Of a stretch of DNA of 8,471 nucleotides, positions 1 to 6,964 are shown in pieces (within the stretch, counting starts at the first letter, position 1; each line of letters begins with the position of its first letter). The notes beneath the pieces are model-generated. The model did not search any database and was not told the DNA's origin. It worked only from the letters and a program-made list of their open reading frames with translations. The translations under genes and the position numbers were made by a program. The stretch spans positions 1-8,471 of the forward strand of contig WTIB01000262.1 of assembly GCA_011522905.1 (NCBI GenBank), read 5' to 3'. The stretch is from Crocinitomicaceae bacterium (GTDB taxonomy: Bacteria > Bacteroidota > Bacteroidia > Flavobacteriales_D > Crocinitomicaceae).

Positions 1-683
1 ATCAAAAAACTTCCAAATATGAGACCTGGTTTTTTCCAAGCATCCTTTTTCCAAAAAAGAAACATCAATATACCAAAGGCCAAAAGATAGCAAATAGATT
101 CATAAAGCTGAGCTGGATGGCGTGGAGTGGCATCATACATTTTAGTCGATGAATTCCAGTACTGATGAAATTTGAAAGCCCATGGAACATCAGTAGGGTG
201 TCCAACGATTTCGTGATTCACTAAATTTCCTAATCTAATAAAGGTTCCTCCAATGGCAATAGGAGCGGAGATGCGGTCTAAAATCCAAAGAAAAGGTTTT
301 TGTACGGTCTTTTTTGAGAAAATATAAAGGCCTATCAATATCATTATGGCCGCGCCGTGACTCGCTAAGCCTCCTTCCCAAACCTTTAGAATATTAATGG
401 GGTGTGAAAAATATCCTTCAACAAGTCGTCCATCAATAACTTCGTCAAAATACGGTCCATAAAAAAATACATGTCCTAGCCTAGCGCCGACTATTGTACC
501 GATGATCATGTACATCACCAATTTGTCAAGGGTTTCCTCACCGATACCTTCTTTTTTAAACATGCGTTTAACTACAAAATATCCGATGATTAGACCGGTA
601 ACGAATAATAATCCATACCAGTTAGGTGTTTTCCATCCATCAATAAGTTCAGGAGTTACAGTCCAGTCGATTGCTAAAATCAC
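1..683 (-). CDS. lgt: Prolipoprotein diacylglyceryl transferase, 3' end cut by window edge
   Basis: Inner-membrane enzyme that transfers diacylglycerol from phosphatidylglycerol to the lipobox cysteine of prelipoproteins, the first step of lipoprotein maturation. About 227 codons are visible, and the C-terminus lies beyond the left edge. Several hydrophobic membrane segments alternate with short loops. Family hallmarks visible are NWYG near residue 21, GARLGH at 66-71, WEGG..SHG at 102-110 (the His matches the essential His103 of E. coli Lgt), and the signature IRLGNLVNHEIVG at 149-161, with the conserved Arg, Asn and Glu in place. ATPRHPAQLYE at 185-195 is also typical. The start is GTG, overlapping the trhO stop as GTGA, which implies translational coupling; no ATG lies near enough to keep the first membrane segment. 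The identification is secure; only the C-terminal Arg region cannot be checked. Confidence 0.96.
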   Translation of the reverse strand, partial: MILAIDWTVTPELIDGWKTPNWYGLLFVTGLIIGYFVVKRMFKKEGIGEETLDKLVMYMIIGTIVGARLGHVFFYGPYFDEVIDGRLVEGYFSHPINILKVWEGGLASHGAAIMILIGLYIFSKKTVQKPFLWILDRISAPIAIGGTFIRLGNLVNHEIVGHPTDVPWAFKFHQYWNSSTKMYDATPRHPAQLYESICYLLAFGILMFLFWKKDAWKKPGLIFGSFL

Positions 684-1765
684 TTTTTTGTTTTTTTATT
701 TGTGTCCAAAGATATGTGTTTTTCTTTGTTGGACTTATACTTCAAATGCTCGGAACGACCTTTTTTAAATATTTGATTACTATTGTTTAAACCTCTCCGA
801 AGTTCTTTTTGCTTTTCTTCAGGTAAATTATATATTTCTTGGCATTCATTTGAACAGCAATTTTCAAATGCATCTTTACACTTATCACATTGTATGAATA
901 GTAGATGACATGCGTTATTTAGACAATTTGTATGAGTATCCGCTGGTTCTCCACATTGATGACAAACAGAGATAATATCATCTGAAATGCGCTCACCTCG
1001 TCTTTCGTCAAAAACAAAATTTTTACCAATGAATTTATTTTCTAGACCTTGCTTTTTGGCGTCGTGTGCATATTTAATGATGCCTCCTTCAAGCTGATGC
1101 ACATTTTTGAAGCCTTTATGCTTAAAATAGGCCGAAGCTTTTTCACAACGAATCCCCCCTGTACAATACATTACAATGTTTTTGTCTTCATTTCCCTTGA
1201 GTATGGTTTCTTCAATATGCGGTAGTGAATCTCTAAATGTGTCTACATCAGGTAGAATAGCTCCCTTAAAATGACCTACTTCCGATTCATAGTGATTTCT
1301 GAAATCAATAAGCATGGTTTCTGGGTCATCCGTCAATTTATTGAATTCTTCTGCGTTGAGGTGTTTTCCTTTATTTGTAACATCAAAAGTTTCATCATTC
1401 AATCCATCAGCGAGAATTTTATTTCTCACCTTGATTTTTAGTTTCAGAAATGGAAACTCTGCTTCTGCTTCGTCAACGGCATAATTTAGTCGAATTCCAT
1501 TGAGAAAATCAATATTGTATAATTGTTCCCGAAATTCCGGTAATACTTTGGTTGGGACAGCAATTTGAGAATTTATTCCTTCATGAGCTACATACGTTCT
1601 ACCGACAACATCTAATTTTGACCACATGACAAAAAGATGGTCTCTGAATAAGCTGGGATTCGCTATTTTGGCATATGTATAGAAGGAAATCGTTACATAT
1701 TCGTGTCCTATGTCGCGAAGTTGATGCTCCAATTCCTCCTTATTTAATTTATTCCACAGTTGCAT
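680..1765 (-). CDS. trhO: tRNA uridine(34) hydroxylase TrhO (rhodanese family, YceA-type)
   Basis: Cytosolic enzyme that forms 5-hydroxyuridine at wobble position 34 of tRNA, in a reaction known to depend on oxygen in E. coli and B. subtilis homologues. The 361 residues match the family length (about 350 in E. coli). An N-terminal acylphosphatase-like region (about 20-115, with ...VAHEGINSQ at 59-67) precedes a rhodanese domain (about 130-235). Its active-site loop is C201-TGGIR-C207, with C201 the expected catalytic cysteine, followed by the family motif QLEGGI. The C-terminal part (about 250-310) begins FVFDERRGERI and is rich in cysteine (C268, C271, C281, C286, C293, C296, C303, C304, C308), which suggests metal binding. 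The tail after about 325 is lysine-rich. The ATG start lies about 25 bases after a Bacteroidota -7 motif, and the stop overlaps the lgt start. Confidence 0.95.
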   Translation of the reverse strand: MQLWNKLNKEELEHQLRDIGHEYVTISFYTYAKIANPSLFRDHLFVMWSKLDVVGRTYVAHEGINSQIAVPTKVLPEFREQLYNIDFLNGIRLNYAVDEAEAEFPFLKLKIKVRNKILADGLNDETFDVTNKGKHLNAEEFNKLTDDPETMLIDFRNHYESEVGHFKGAILPDVDTFRDSLPHIEETILKGNEDKNIVMYCTGGIRCEKASAYFKHKGFKNVHQLEGGIIKYAHDAKKQGLENKFIGKNFVFDERRGERISDDIISVCHQCGEPADTHTNCLNNACHLLFIQCDKCKDAFENCCSNECQEIYNLPEEKQKELRRGLNNSNQIFKKGRSEHLKYKSNKEKHISLDTNKKTKK

Positions 1766-1791
1766 GCTATGTTGATTAAATAATTAGGTGA

Positions 1792-1799
1792 CAAATTTA
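1792..1799 (-). promoter_or_regulatory. Candidate Bacteroidota-type promoter -7 element for trhO-lgt
   Basis: On the minus strand this reads TAAATTTG, an exact match to TAnnTTTG, the -7 element of the Bacteroidota primary sigma factor. It lies in the only sizeable intergenic gap of the window (1766..1882), 26 bases before the trhO ATG, giving a leader of about 20 bases. The -33 region holds only a T-rich stretch and no clear TTTG, so the call rests on the -7 match and its position. Confidence 0.5.
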
Positions 1800-1817
1800 T
1801 GGACTAATGCGCACATT

Positions 1818-1851
1818 AAAAAATAGCTGAATCTAATATCCCTAATTTCAG
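1818..1851 (-). terminator. Weak intrinsic terminator candidate after dapD
   Basis: Reading the minus strand, CTGAA (1851..1847) can pair with TTCAG (1831..1827) across a 15-base loop. Three bases later comes a run of six T (1823..1818). It sits 32 bases past the dapD stop and just upstream of the trhO promoter candidate, as expected for an operon boundary. The stem is only five base pairs with two G-C pairs, so terminator strength is doubtful. Confidence 0.35.
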
Positions 1852-1882
1852 AATTTCATTTATTTCGAGACTTGAGAATTAC

Positions 1883-2689
1883 TTAAACAGCTACATTATG
1901 CGTCCGAAGCGCATCATTTAGTGATGTTTTTAGATCAGTGGACGCTTTTCTTTTCCCAATAATCAATGCACAGGGGACTTGGTAGTCTCCTGCAGGGAAA
2001 TTTTTAGTGTATGAACCTGGAATAACGACGCTTCTTTCGGGAACATAGCCTCTGATTTCTTTTGGTTCATTTCCTGTAACGTCAATGATTTTTGTTGATT
2101 TGGTTAAAACCACATTTGCGCCAAGAACAGCTTCTTTTCCAACTCGAACTCCTTCCACGACTATACAACGTGAGCCAATAAATGCATTATCTTCAATGAT
2201 TACTGGTGCTGCTTGTAGTGGCTCAAGTACACCACCAATTCCAACTCCACCACTTAAATGAACATCTCTACCGATTTGTGCGCAGCTTCCAACGGTAGCC
2301 CATGTATCAACCATCGTTCCTGAATCTACATAAGCTCCAATATTTACGTATGATGGCATCATAATAACGCCAGCTGCGACATATGCGCCGTATCTTGCGA
2401 TAGCGTGGGGTACTACCCTTACACCAAGCTCTTTATAATTGTTTTTTAGTGCCATTTTATCGTGAAATTCAAATGGGCCTACTTCAATAGTTTCCATTTG
2501 TCGAATGGGAAAATACATTACAACGGCTTTCTTTACCCATTCATTAACAATCCAATCGTCGCCTTGAGGTTCTGCAACACGAATCCTTCCTTTATCGATG
2601 CCTTCAATTACTTCTTCAATTACTTTGACGGTCGATTGATCTTTCAGAAGTTCACGATTCAACCATGCTTTTTCAATAATTTCTTTCAT
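1883..2689 (-). CDS. dapD: 2,3,4,5-tetrahydropyridine-2,6-dicarboxylate N-succinyltransferase DapD
   Basis: Cytosolic trimeric enzyme that transfers a succinyl group from succinyl-CoA to tetrahydrodipicolinate, in the succinylase branch leading to meso-diaminopimelate (peptidoglycan) and lysine. The 268 residues are close to E. coli DapD (274). An N-terminal helical region (1-65) is followed by RVVPHAIARYGAYV (91-104), then a left-handed beta-helix of imperfect hexapeptides (about 100-200), including NIGAYVDSGTMVDTWATVGS around 116-135 and VRVGKEAVLGANVVLT at 181-196. Family motifs GGVLEP (152-157) and the Asp of VDSGTMVD are intact. The C-terminal segment has the usual PERSVVIPGS. It is the last gene of the long block, 15 bases after the transporter gene, with no promoter motif seen in that gap, so it is probably co-transcribed. 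I see nothing abnormal in the protein. Confidence 0.97.
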   Translation of the reverse strand: MKEIIEKAWLNRELLKDQSTVKVIEEVIEGIDKGRIRVAEPQGDDWIVNEWVKKAVVMYFPIRQMETIEVGPFEFHDKMALKNNYKELGVRVVPHAIARYGAYVAAGVIMMPSYVNIGAYVDSGTMVDTWATVGSCAQIGRDVHLSGGVGIGGVLEPLQAAPVIIEDNAFIGSRCIVVEGVRVGKEAVLGANVVLTKSTKIIDVTGNEPKEIRGYVPERSVVIPGSYTKNFPAGDYQVPCALIIGKRKASTDLKTSLNDALRTHNVAV

Positions 2690-2704
2690 TTTATAAATAG
2701 CTAA

Positions 2705-4030
2705 TTAACTGTTAATGATTTTTTCTTCTTTTGGCACCTTGAATAAATAGAATAGTCCGATAATAAAAAACAATGCAACAGATATCACAGAATATCGAAT
2801 GTCGTCAAATCTCCATTCTGTAAAGGCAAAAAATGCAGTTCCAAGTACTATTCCCACTTTTTCAGAAACGTCGTAGAATGAAAAATAGCTGGCATGATCA
2901 GTAGTTTCAGGTAAGTATTTTGAATAGGTTGATCGGGCAATAGATTGAATTCCTCCCATGACAAGCCCAACAAAAGACGCTAGAATGTAAAACTCTGTTG
3001 GTGTGGTAATAAAGTAGGCTCCAAAACATAAAAATATCCAAATAAAAACGGAAATTTTTAAAGTAGATATATTCCCGATCTTGATGGAAATATTAGACAT
3101 TAATTTTGCACCTATAGCAGCAAGAATTTGAATCAAAAGTATGGCAATAATCAGGCCCGTAGTCCCTTCGTCTTCTGGCCATTCTATGGCTTTGCTGGCA
3201 AAAATAGTAGCTAAGAGCATGACAGTTTGTACACCTGAATTAAAAAAGAAAAATGCGTACAAATACTTTTTGAGACGAGTAGTCTGCATGAATTCTTTGT
3301 AAACGATTTTCAGCTCCCTGTATCCTTTCCAGATGTAATCAGCTTCAGGTTTTTTTCGAAAGGGATTGTAAGGCAGTACTCGGTAAGTGATTTGAGCAAA
3401 TCCAATCCACCATAAACCCACCAGTATAAAACAATATTTTGTTAAGTGAGGTCCGTAGCCCATAATCAATCCCAAGCATATTAAAAGTAGAATGATACTT
3501 CCAATATAACCCATTATAAATCCTCGGGCTGAAATATCATCTTGATCTTCTAAGGGAGCTATTTCCGGAAGGAATGCATTGTAAAAGACCAAACTACACC
3601 AAAACCCAATTGAAGCGCATAAGACGGAAATCATGCTATATTCCATGTAATTTGCATCGAAGAAAAATAAGCTCATACAGGATAGTGATCCGAAATAACA
3701 GAAAAATTGAAGAAAACGTTTCTTGTTACCTGTATAGTCCGCGATACCTGAAAGAATTGGTGAAATAAAGCTAACCAGTAAAAAAGAAACCGAGATAACT
3801 AATGAATAGAGTACACTTGGAGAAACATTGTATCCAAAAAAGTCAATAGTTACATCATTAGGCTCAATTTCATTTTCTTTAAGCCCTGTTTTTTCTAGGT
3901 AAGTTGCAGTGGTTTGTGCTTCATAAAAAATGGGAAAGATTGCTGTCGAAATAACCAAGCTATAAACAGAATTGGCCCAGTCATACATGACCCAACCTTT
4001 GATGATTTTCTTATCGCCTTTTTGTATCAC
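2705..4030 (-). CDS. MFS transporter, UMF1 family (Atg22-like)
   Basis: Integral inner-membrane protein of 441 residues with about twelve hydrophobic segments (approximately 17-36, 70-93, 104-124, 131-152, 170-190, 198-216, 255-278, 289-309, 322-342, 346-364, 389-404, 412-430). The N-terminal GWVMYDWANSVYS (12-24) is the hallmark of the UMF1/Atg22 branch of the major facilitator superfamily. The loop after TM2-3, SGIADYTGNKKR (94-105), matches the MFS cytoplasmic A-motif, and GGIQSIARSTYSKYLP (359-374) is typical of the second half. Yeast Atg22 exports amino acids from the vacuole; bacterial members have no firm substrate. Its place between a saccharopine-dehydrogenase-like gene and dapD makes a lysine-related or other amino-acid substrate plausible, but this is inference. 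The start is GTG; the next Met (15) would remove the conserved N-terminus. The upstream gap is 35 bases. Confidence 0.9.
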   Translation of the reverse strand: MIQKGDKKIIKGWVMYDWANSVYSLVISTAIFPIFYEAQTTATYLEKTGLKENEIEPNDVTIDFFGYNVSPSVLYSLVISVSFLLVSFISPILSGIADYTGNKKRFLQFFCYFGSLSCMSLFFFDANYMEYSMISVLCASIGFWCSLVFYNAFLPEIAPLEDQDDISARGFIMGYIGSIILLLICLGLIMGYGPHLTKYCFILVGLWWIGFAQITYRVLPYNPFRKKPEADYIWKGYRELKIVYKEFMQTTRLKKYLYAFFFFNSGVQTVMLLATIFASKAIEWPEDEGTTGLIIAILLIQILAAIGAKLMSNISIKIGNISTLKISVFIWIFLCFGAYFITTPTEFYILASFVGLVMGGIQSIARSTYSKYLPETTDHASYFSFYDVSEKVGIVLGTAFFAFTEWRFDDIRYSVISVALFFIIGLFYLFKVPKEEKIINS

Positions 4031-4065
4031 GTGCTAAAAGTAAAAAAATAAATGATTGAAATTAT

Positions 4066-5280
4066 TTATTCAATACCAGCGACATAATCATTGAGGTATT
4101 CAAATGCAGGCATCAATTTTCCTTCTAGATTGGTTTGACTTGCACGTTCGATTATTTGGTCAGGATCATCACCAATAATGGCGGGTATCACATGTTTAAT
4201 CAGCTCATTACCAAAGTCTTCCGAAGCATCTTTCGGCAATTCACAAGGTAGATTGTCAACAGCCATTACCGCAATAATACCTTCTTTTTTATAATCTTCA
4301 ACTTCTTGTCCATTTTTCGGGTTATAGCCATATATTGGATTCGAAATTTTTGAAGGACGTAGGGTAGAGGCAATTGGATCAGCAATATCACAAGAGATAT
4401 CCGCTACTACCGATATTCTATTGTCTTCAGACGCTAAATCTTCTTGCTTTAATATTTTCGGAGAATTACTATTCCAATAATGACAAGGGATATACATATC
4501 GGATATCGGTACATATTTTTGAAAACCCTGCTTAAATAGTTCTGGTTTCGTGTAAAATTCTTTACGAATAAAGGTTCCACCATCTATTTTATCGAAATAG
4601 TCCTCCACCTCAAGGTGGGTAAATATGGGTTCATTAAATGAAGATTTTAAATATTCTTGAGGTGTAACTTCTTTAATAGGGAGGAGCTCCATGATTTCTC
4701 TCGCACCATGACCAACACGACCAAACCCTGTGAGCACGACTCTGAAATTTGGAGGTAGTACCACCTTTTTTAATTCCTGTTCAACTTCTTTTCGGTCATT
4801 ACACTGATTGGCAGGTTTGAGTTCATATAAATCGTGTTTCAATCCAAAGGTTCTAAAACCATTGTAACAACCAACAATTCCGGCATATCTTCCAAATCCG
4901 ATGAGCCTTACATTTCTTTTATCCTTAATGACCTCATAATCGATAAGTCGAATTTTCCGCTTTAAAATTTCTTGTAGAAGAACCCGATTGTATGATTGCT
5001 TTTTAAAAGTGTGTGAGAAGAACATATATGATTTGTTTGGAATCAAATCCTCAAGATTCACCTCCTTAACTCCTATAATAAGGTCGCAATGATCCAAATT
5101 ATCAACCAATTCGATGCCCTCATTGGCATATTCTTCATCTTTGTAAGTTCGAATAGGGCTTTTTTGAACACTAATATGAACTCCGGTAAATTTTTCTTGA
5201 ATTTGGCGACATTGTTTTGGCGTAAGGGCTACCCTAAAATCGGGTGGCACTTTCCCTTCTTTGATAATTCCAATCTTCAT
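4066..5280 (-). CDS. LYS1-like saccharopine dehydrogenase homologue (AlaDH/PNT superfamily)
   Basis: A 404-residue NAD(P)-dependent oxidoreductase resembling yeast Lys1 (saccharopine + NAD+ to lysine + 2-oxoglutarate) and the lysine-ketoglutarate reductase half of animal AASS. The N-terminal AlaDH/PNT-type domain has FRVALTP (15-21), VKEV with K72, and FFSHTFKK with H90; these match the Lys1 catalytic pair Lys77 and His96. A Rossmann motif GFGRVG lies at 185-190. Further matches are ADISCDIADP (293-302), the counterpart of DVSADTTNP in Lys1, and AVDNLPCELPKDASEDF (340-356) near the end. It is longer than Lys1 (about 370). The gene starts 9 bases after the phosphatase stop, so it is probably in the same operon, with dapD two genes further on. 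Direction of the reaction and the exact substrate are unknown; alanine dehydrogenase is less likely because the C-terminal motifs are LYS1-type. Confidence 0.85.
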   Translation of the reverse strand: MKIGIIKEGKVPPDFRVALTPKQCRQIQEKFTGVHISVQKSPIRTYKDEEYANEGIELVDNLDHCDLIIGVKEVNLEDLIPNKSYMFFSHTFKKQSYNRVLLQEILKRKIRLIDYEVIKDKRNVRLIGFGRYAGIVGCYNGFRTFGLKHDLYELKPANQCNDRKEVEQELKKVVLPPNFRVVLTGFGRVGHGAREIMELLPIKEVTPQEYLKSSFNEPIFTHLEVEDYFDKIDGGTFIRKEFYTKPELFKQGFQKYVPISDMYIPCHYWNSNSPKILKQEDLASEDNRISVVADISCDIADPIASTLRPSKISNPIYGYNPKNGQEVEDYKKEGIIAVMAVDNLPCELPKDASEDFGNELIKHVIPAIIGDDPDQIIERASQTNLEGKLMPAFEYLNDYVAGIE

Positions 5281-5289
5281 AATATATTT

Positions 5290-5964
5290 TTAATCGTCTT
5301 TATGCCCTGAATAAAGGTCTAAGAATTCGCGAATACATCCCTTGCCACCTTCTTTCTGTAAGATTAACTGGGATATTGTTTTGATTTCGATAACAGCGTC
5401 AGATGGGCAAGCCGCAACACCAACGTTTTTCATGATCTCCAAATCATTTATATCATCTCCAATCATAGCAATTTCTTCAAACGAAATACCTTCATCATTC
5501 ATCCATTGATTGAGTATGTCGATTTTTGATTCACGACCTACATGACATTTTTGAATACCCAGCATATCCGCTCTGTGTTTTACAATTTCATTAGAAAAAC
5601 CAGATGAAATAATACCAATTTGCAGTCCATTTTTAATGGCTTTGATAATGCCCATTCCATCCTTGGTATTGAACTTTTTTTGCTCGTCACCATTTGCTGA
5701 AAATAACATTCCTCCATCCGTCATCACACCGTCAACATCAAGAATCAAAAGCTTTATTTGATCAAGTTTTTTTCTCAAATCGCTTTCAATAATCAGTGAT
5801 TTAAACAGAAGTGATTCCATTGAAATTTGATATTCGTCACATATGGCCTCCAAATCAAAGATGCTCAATTCTTTTACAGATTCAACGTTGAAGTCACTGA
5901 GAAAATCTTGAAAATGAATGCCATTTTTCGAGCATAGACCCTTTATGTTTTGTTCTAAATTCAT
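5290..5964 (-). CDS. KdsC-like HAD phosphatase (type IIIA) with N-terminal extension
   Basis: Predicted cytosolic Mg2+-dependent sugar-acid phosphatase of the HAD superfamily, closest by motifs to KdsC (Kdo-8-phosphate phosphatase) and KDN-9-phosphate phosphatase. With the ATG start it has 224 residues, against about 170-190 for KdsC. Residues 1-66 are an extra domain; the catalytic part follows. Motif I is DVDGVMTDGG with nucleophile D76 and acid/base D78, motif II is IISSG (about 118-122), motif III is K147, and motif IV is GDDINDLEIM (169-178). The C-terminal GGKGCIREF (206-214) matches the KdsC tail that closes the active site. The usual TGR of motif II is SSGF here. I prefer ATG at 5964, one base after the preceding stop (TAA-A-ATG), over an in-frame TTG at 5973 that would overlap the upstream gene by 8 bases. 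Substrate is unknown; the neighbouring DAHP-synthase-like enzyme suggests a 3-deoxy-ulosonate phosphate. Confidence 0.82.
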   Translation of the reverse strand: MNLEQNIKGLCSKNGIHFQDFLSDFNVESVKELSIFDLEAICDEYQISMESLLFKSLIIESDLRKKLDQIKLLILDVDGVMTDGGMLFSANGDEQKKFNTKDGMGIIKAIKNGLQIGIISSGFSNEIVKHRADMLGIQKCHVGRESKIDILNQWMNDEGISFEEIAMIGDDINDLEIMKNVGVAACPSDAVIEIKTISQLILQKEGGKGCIREFLDLYSGHKDD

Positions 5965-5965
5965 T

Positions 5966-6964
5966 TTAAACAAGATTTAACCCAAGGCTATTCGCTAATG
6001 GCACAAGCTCTTGATGAAGTTTTTTAAATTCCTGATGATTTAACTGTTGCGAGGCATCAGATTTTGCCTCTTTGGGATCGGGATGAGCTTCAATAATCAA
6101 TCCATCAACACCCATGGCCAAACATGCTTTGGTCAGAGCAGGTACGCCATAAGCATATCCCATGGCATGTGAAGGATCGAGTATAATTGGCAAATTGGAA
6201 AATTCTTGAAGCCAAGCCACACCACATAAGTCTAAAGTGAATCTTGTCTTTGTTTCAAAGGTTCTTATTCCTCTTTCACAAAGAATGACATTAGGATTTC
6301 CACCAGACAATACAAATTCTGCAGCTTGAGTAAATTCTTGAAGACTGGTTCCAAAGCCTCGTTTAATCATTACAGGTTTTTGAGTTTGAGCACAAGCTCT
6401 AAGAATACCCTGATCATACATAGCTTTCGCTCCAATTTGTATAATGTCGGTGTGCTCTATTACATCTTTAACATGTGTAGCATCACGGACCTCGGAAATG
6501 ATTTTTAATCCGTATTTCTCTCTCATTTCGGACAATAACATGAGTCCTTCTTTTCCAAGTCCTTGAAACGAATATGGACTCGTTCTCGGCTTGTAGCATC
6601 CACCTCTCAGAATTGACAAGTTCAGCTCTTTTAAAAGTTTTGCTGAAGACTCAATTTGTTCTTCTGCCTCTACTGAGCATGGGCCGCCAATTAATACCGT
6701 GTTATTTGTATTTCCTCCAATTTTAACTGTGCCCAGGTCGATTTCTGTTTTTGTATTTTGGAAGGATTTGGATGACAGTTGCATATCCGAATCGAAAACC
6801 CATTGATCATCAATATTTTTTTCAAATACTGATGGGAGCTCTTTTATGCCAGAACTAGTAATTAATAGGTCTTGTGTATCCTTTTTGATATGAAAAGCGT
6901 TGAGCTGCAATTTCATTTCGTCAAGAACCCGTGATTCAATATTTTTTTTGAGTTTGATTATCAT
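5966..6964 (-). CDS. aroF: 3-deoxy-7-phosphoheptulonate (DAHP) synthase family enzyme, type I-beta
   Basis: TIM-barrel enzyme expected to condense phosphoenolpyruvate with erythrose 4-phosphate to DAHP, the entry to aromatic biosynthesis; the symbol marks the family, not a proven substrate. It has 332 residues. An N-terminal segment (1 to about 65) corresponds to the ferredoxin-like regulatory domain of Thermotoga DAHP synthase. The barrel has GGPCSVE (93-99), RGGCYKPRTSPYSFQG (120-135), MIKRG (199-203), LCERGIRTFE (228-237), DPSHA (263-267) and IEAHPDP (291-297). The metal ligands C96, H266, E292 and D303 sit at a constant offset of six from those known in T. maritima (Cys102, His272, Glu298, Asp309). 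Oddities are QIGAKAM at 176-182 instead of QIGARN, and MGYAYG instead of a GRRD-type sequence after DPSHA. The start overlaps the upstream stop as ATGA. It could act on another aldose phosphate; KdsA itself is less likely because the DAHP-type motifs dominate. Confidence 0.85.
   Translation of the reverse strand: MIIKLKKNIESRVLDEMKLQLNAFHIKKDTQDLLITSSGIKELPSVFEKNIDDQWVFDSDMQLSSKSFQNTKTEIDLGTVKIGGNTNNTVLIGGPCSVEAEEQIESSAKLLKELNLSILRGGCYKPRTSPYSFQGLGKEGLMLLSEMREKYGLKIISEVRDATHVKDVIEHTDIIQIGAKAMYDQGILRACAQTQKPVMIKRGFGTSLQEFTQAAEFVLSGGNPNVILCERGIRTFETKTRFTLDLCGVAWLQEFSNLPIILDPSHAMGYAYGVPALTKACLAMGVDGLIIEAHPDPKEAKSDASQQLNHQEFKKLHQELVPLANSLGLNLV

Noticed and set aside
502..768. Plus-strand open frame opposite lgt and trhO, and similar plus-strand frames opposite the other genes
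   Set aside because: Their translations show no family features and they lie wholly across well-supported minus-strand genes.
1766..1882. Possible small RNA or riboswitch in the dapD-trhO gap
   Set aside because: At 117 bases it is explained by a weak terminator and a promoter; no lysine-riboswitch or other known RNA motif is visible, and it lies downstream of dapD.
5965..5973. In-frame TTG start for the KdsC-like gene, giving three more residues
   Set aside because: ATG at 5964 lies one base after the preceding stop and is a stronger start; nothing in the three extra residues supports the TTG.
5966..6964. Calling the synthase KdsA (Kdo-8-phosphate synthase)
   Set aside because: GGPCSVE, RGGCYKPRTSPYSFQG, MIKRG and LCERGIRTFE, plus the T. 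maritima-like N-terminal domain and spacing, fit type I-beta DAHP synthase better.
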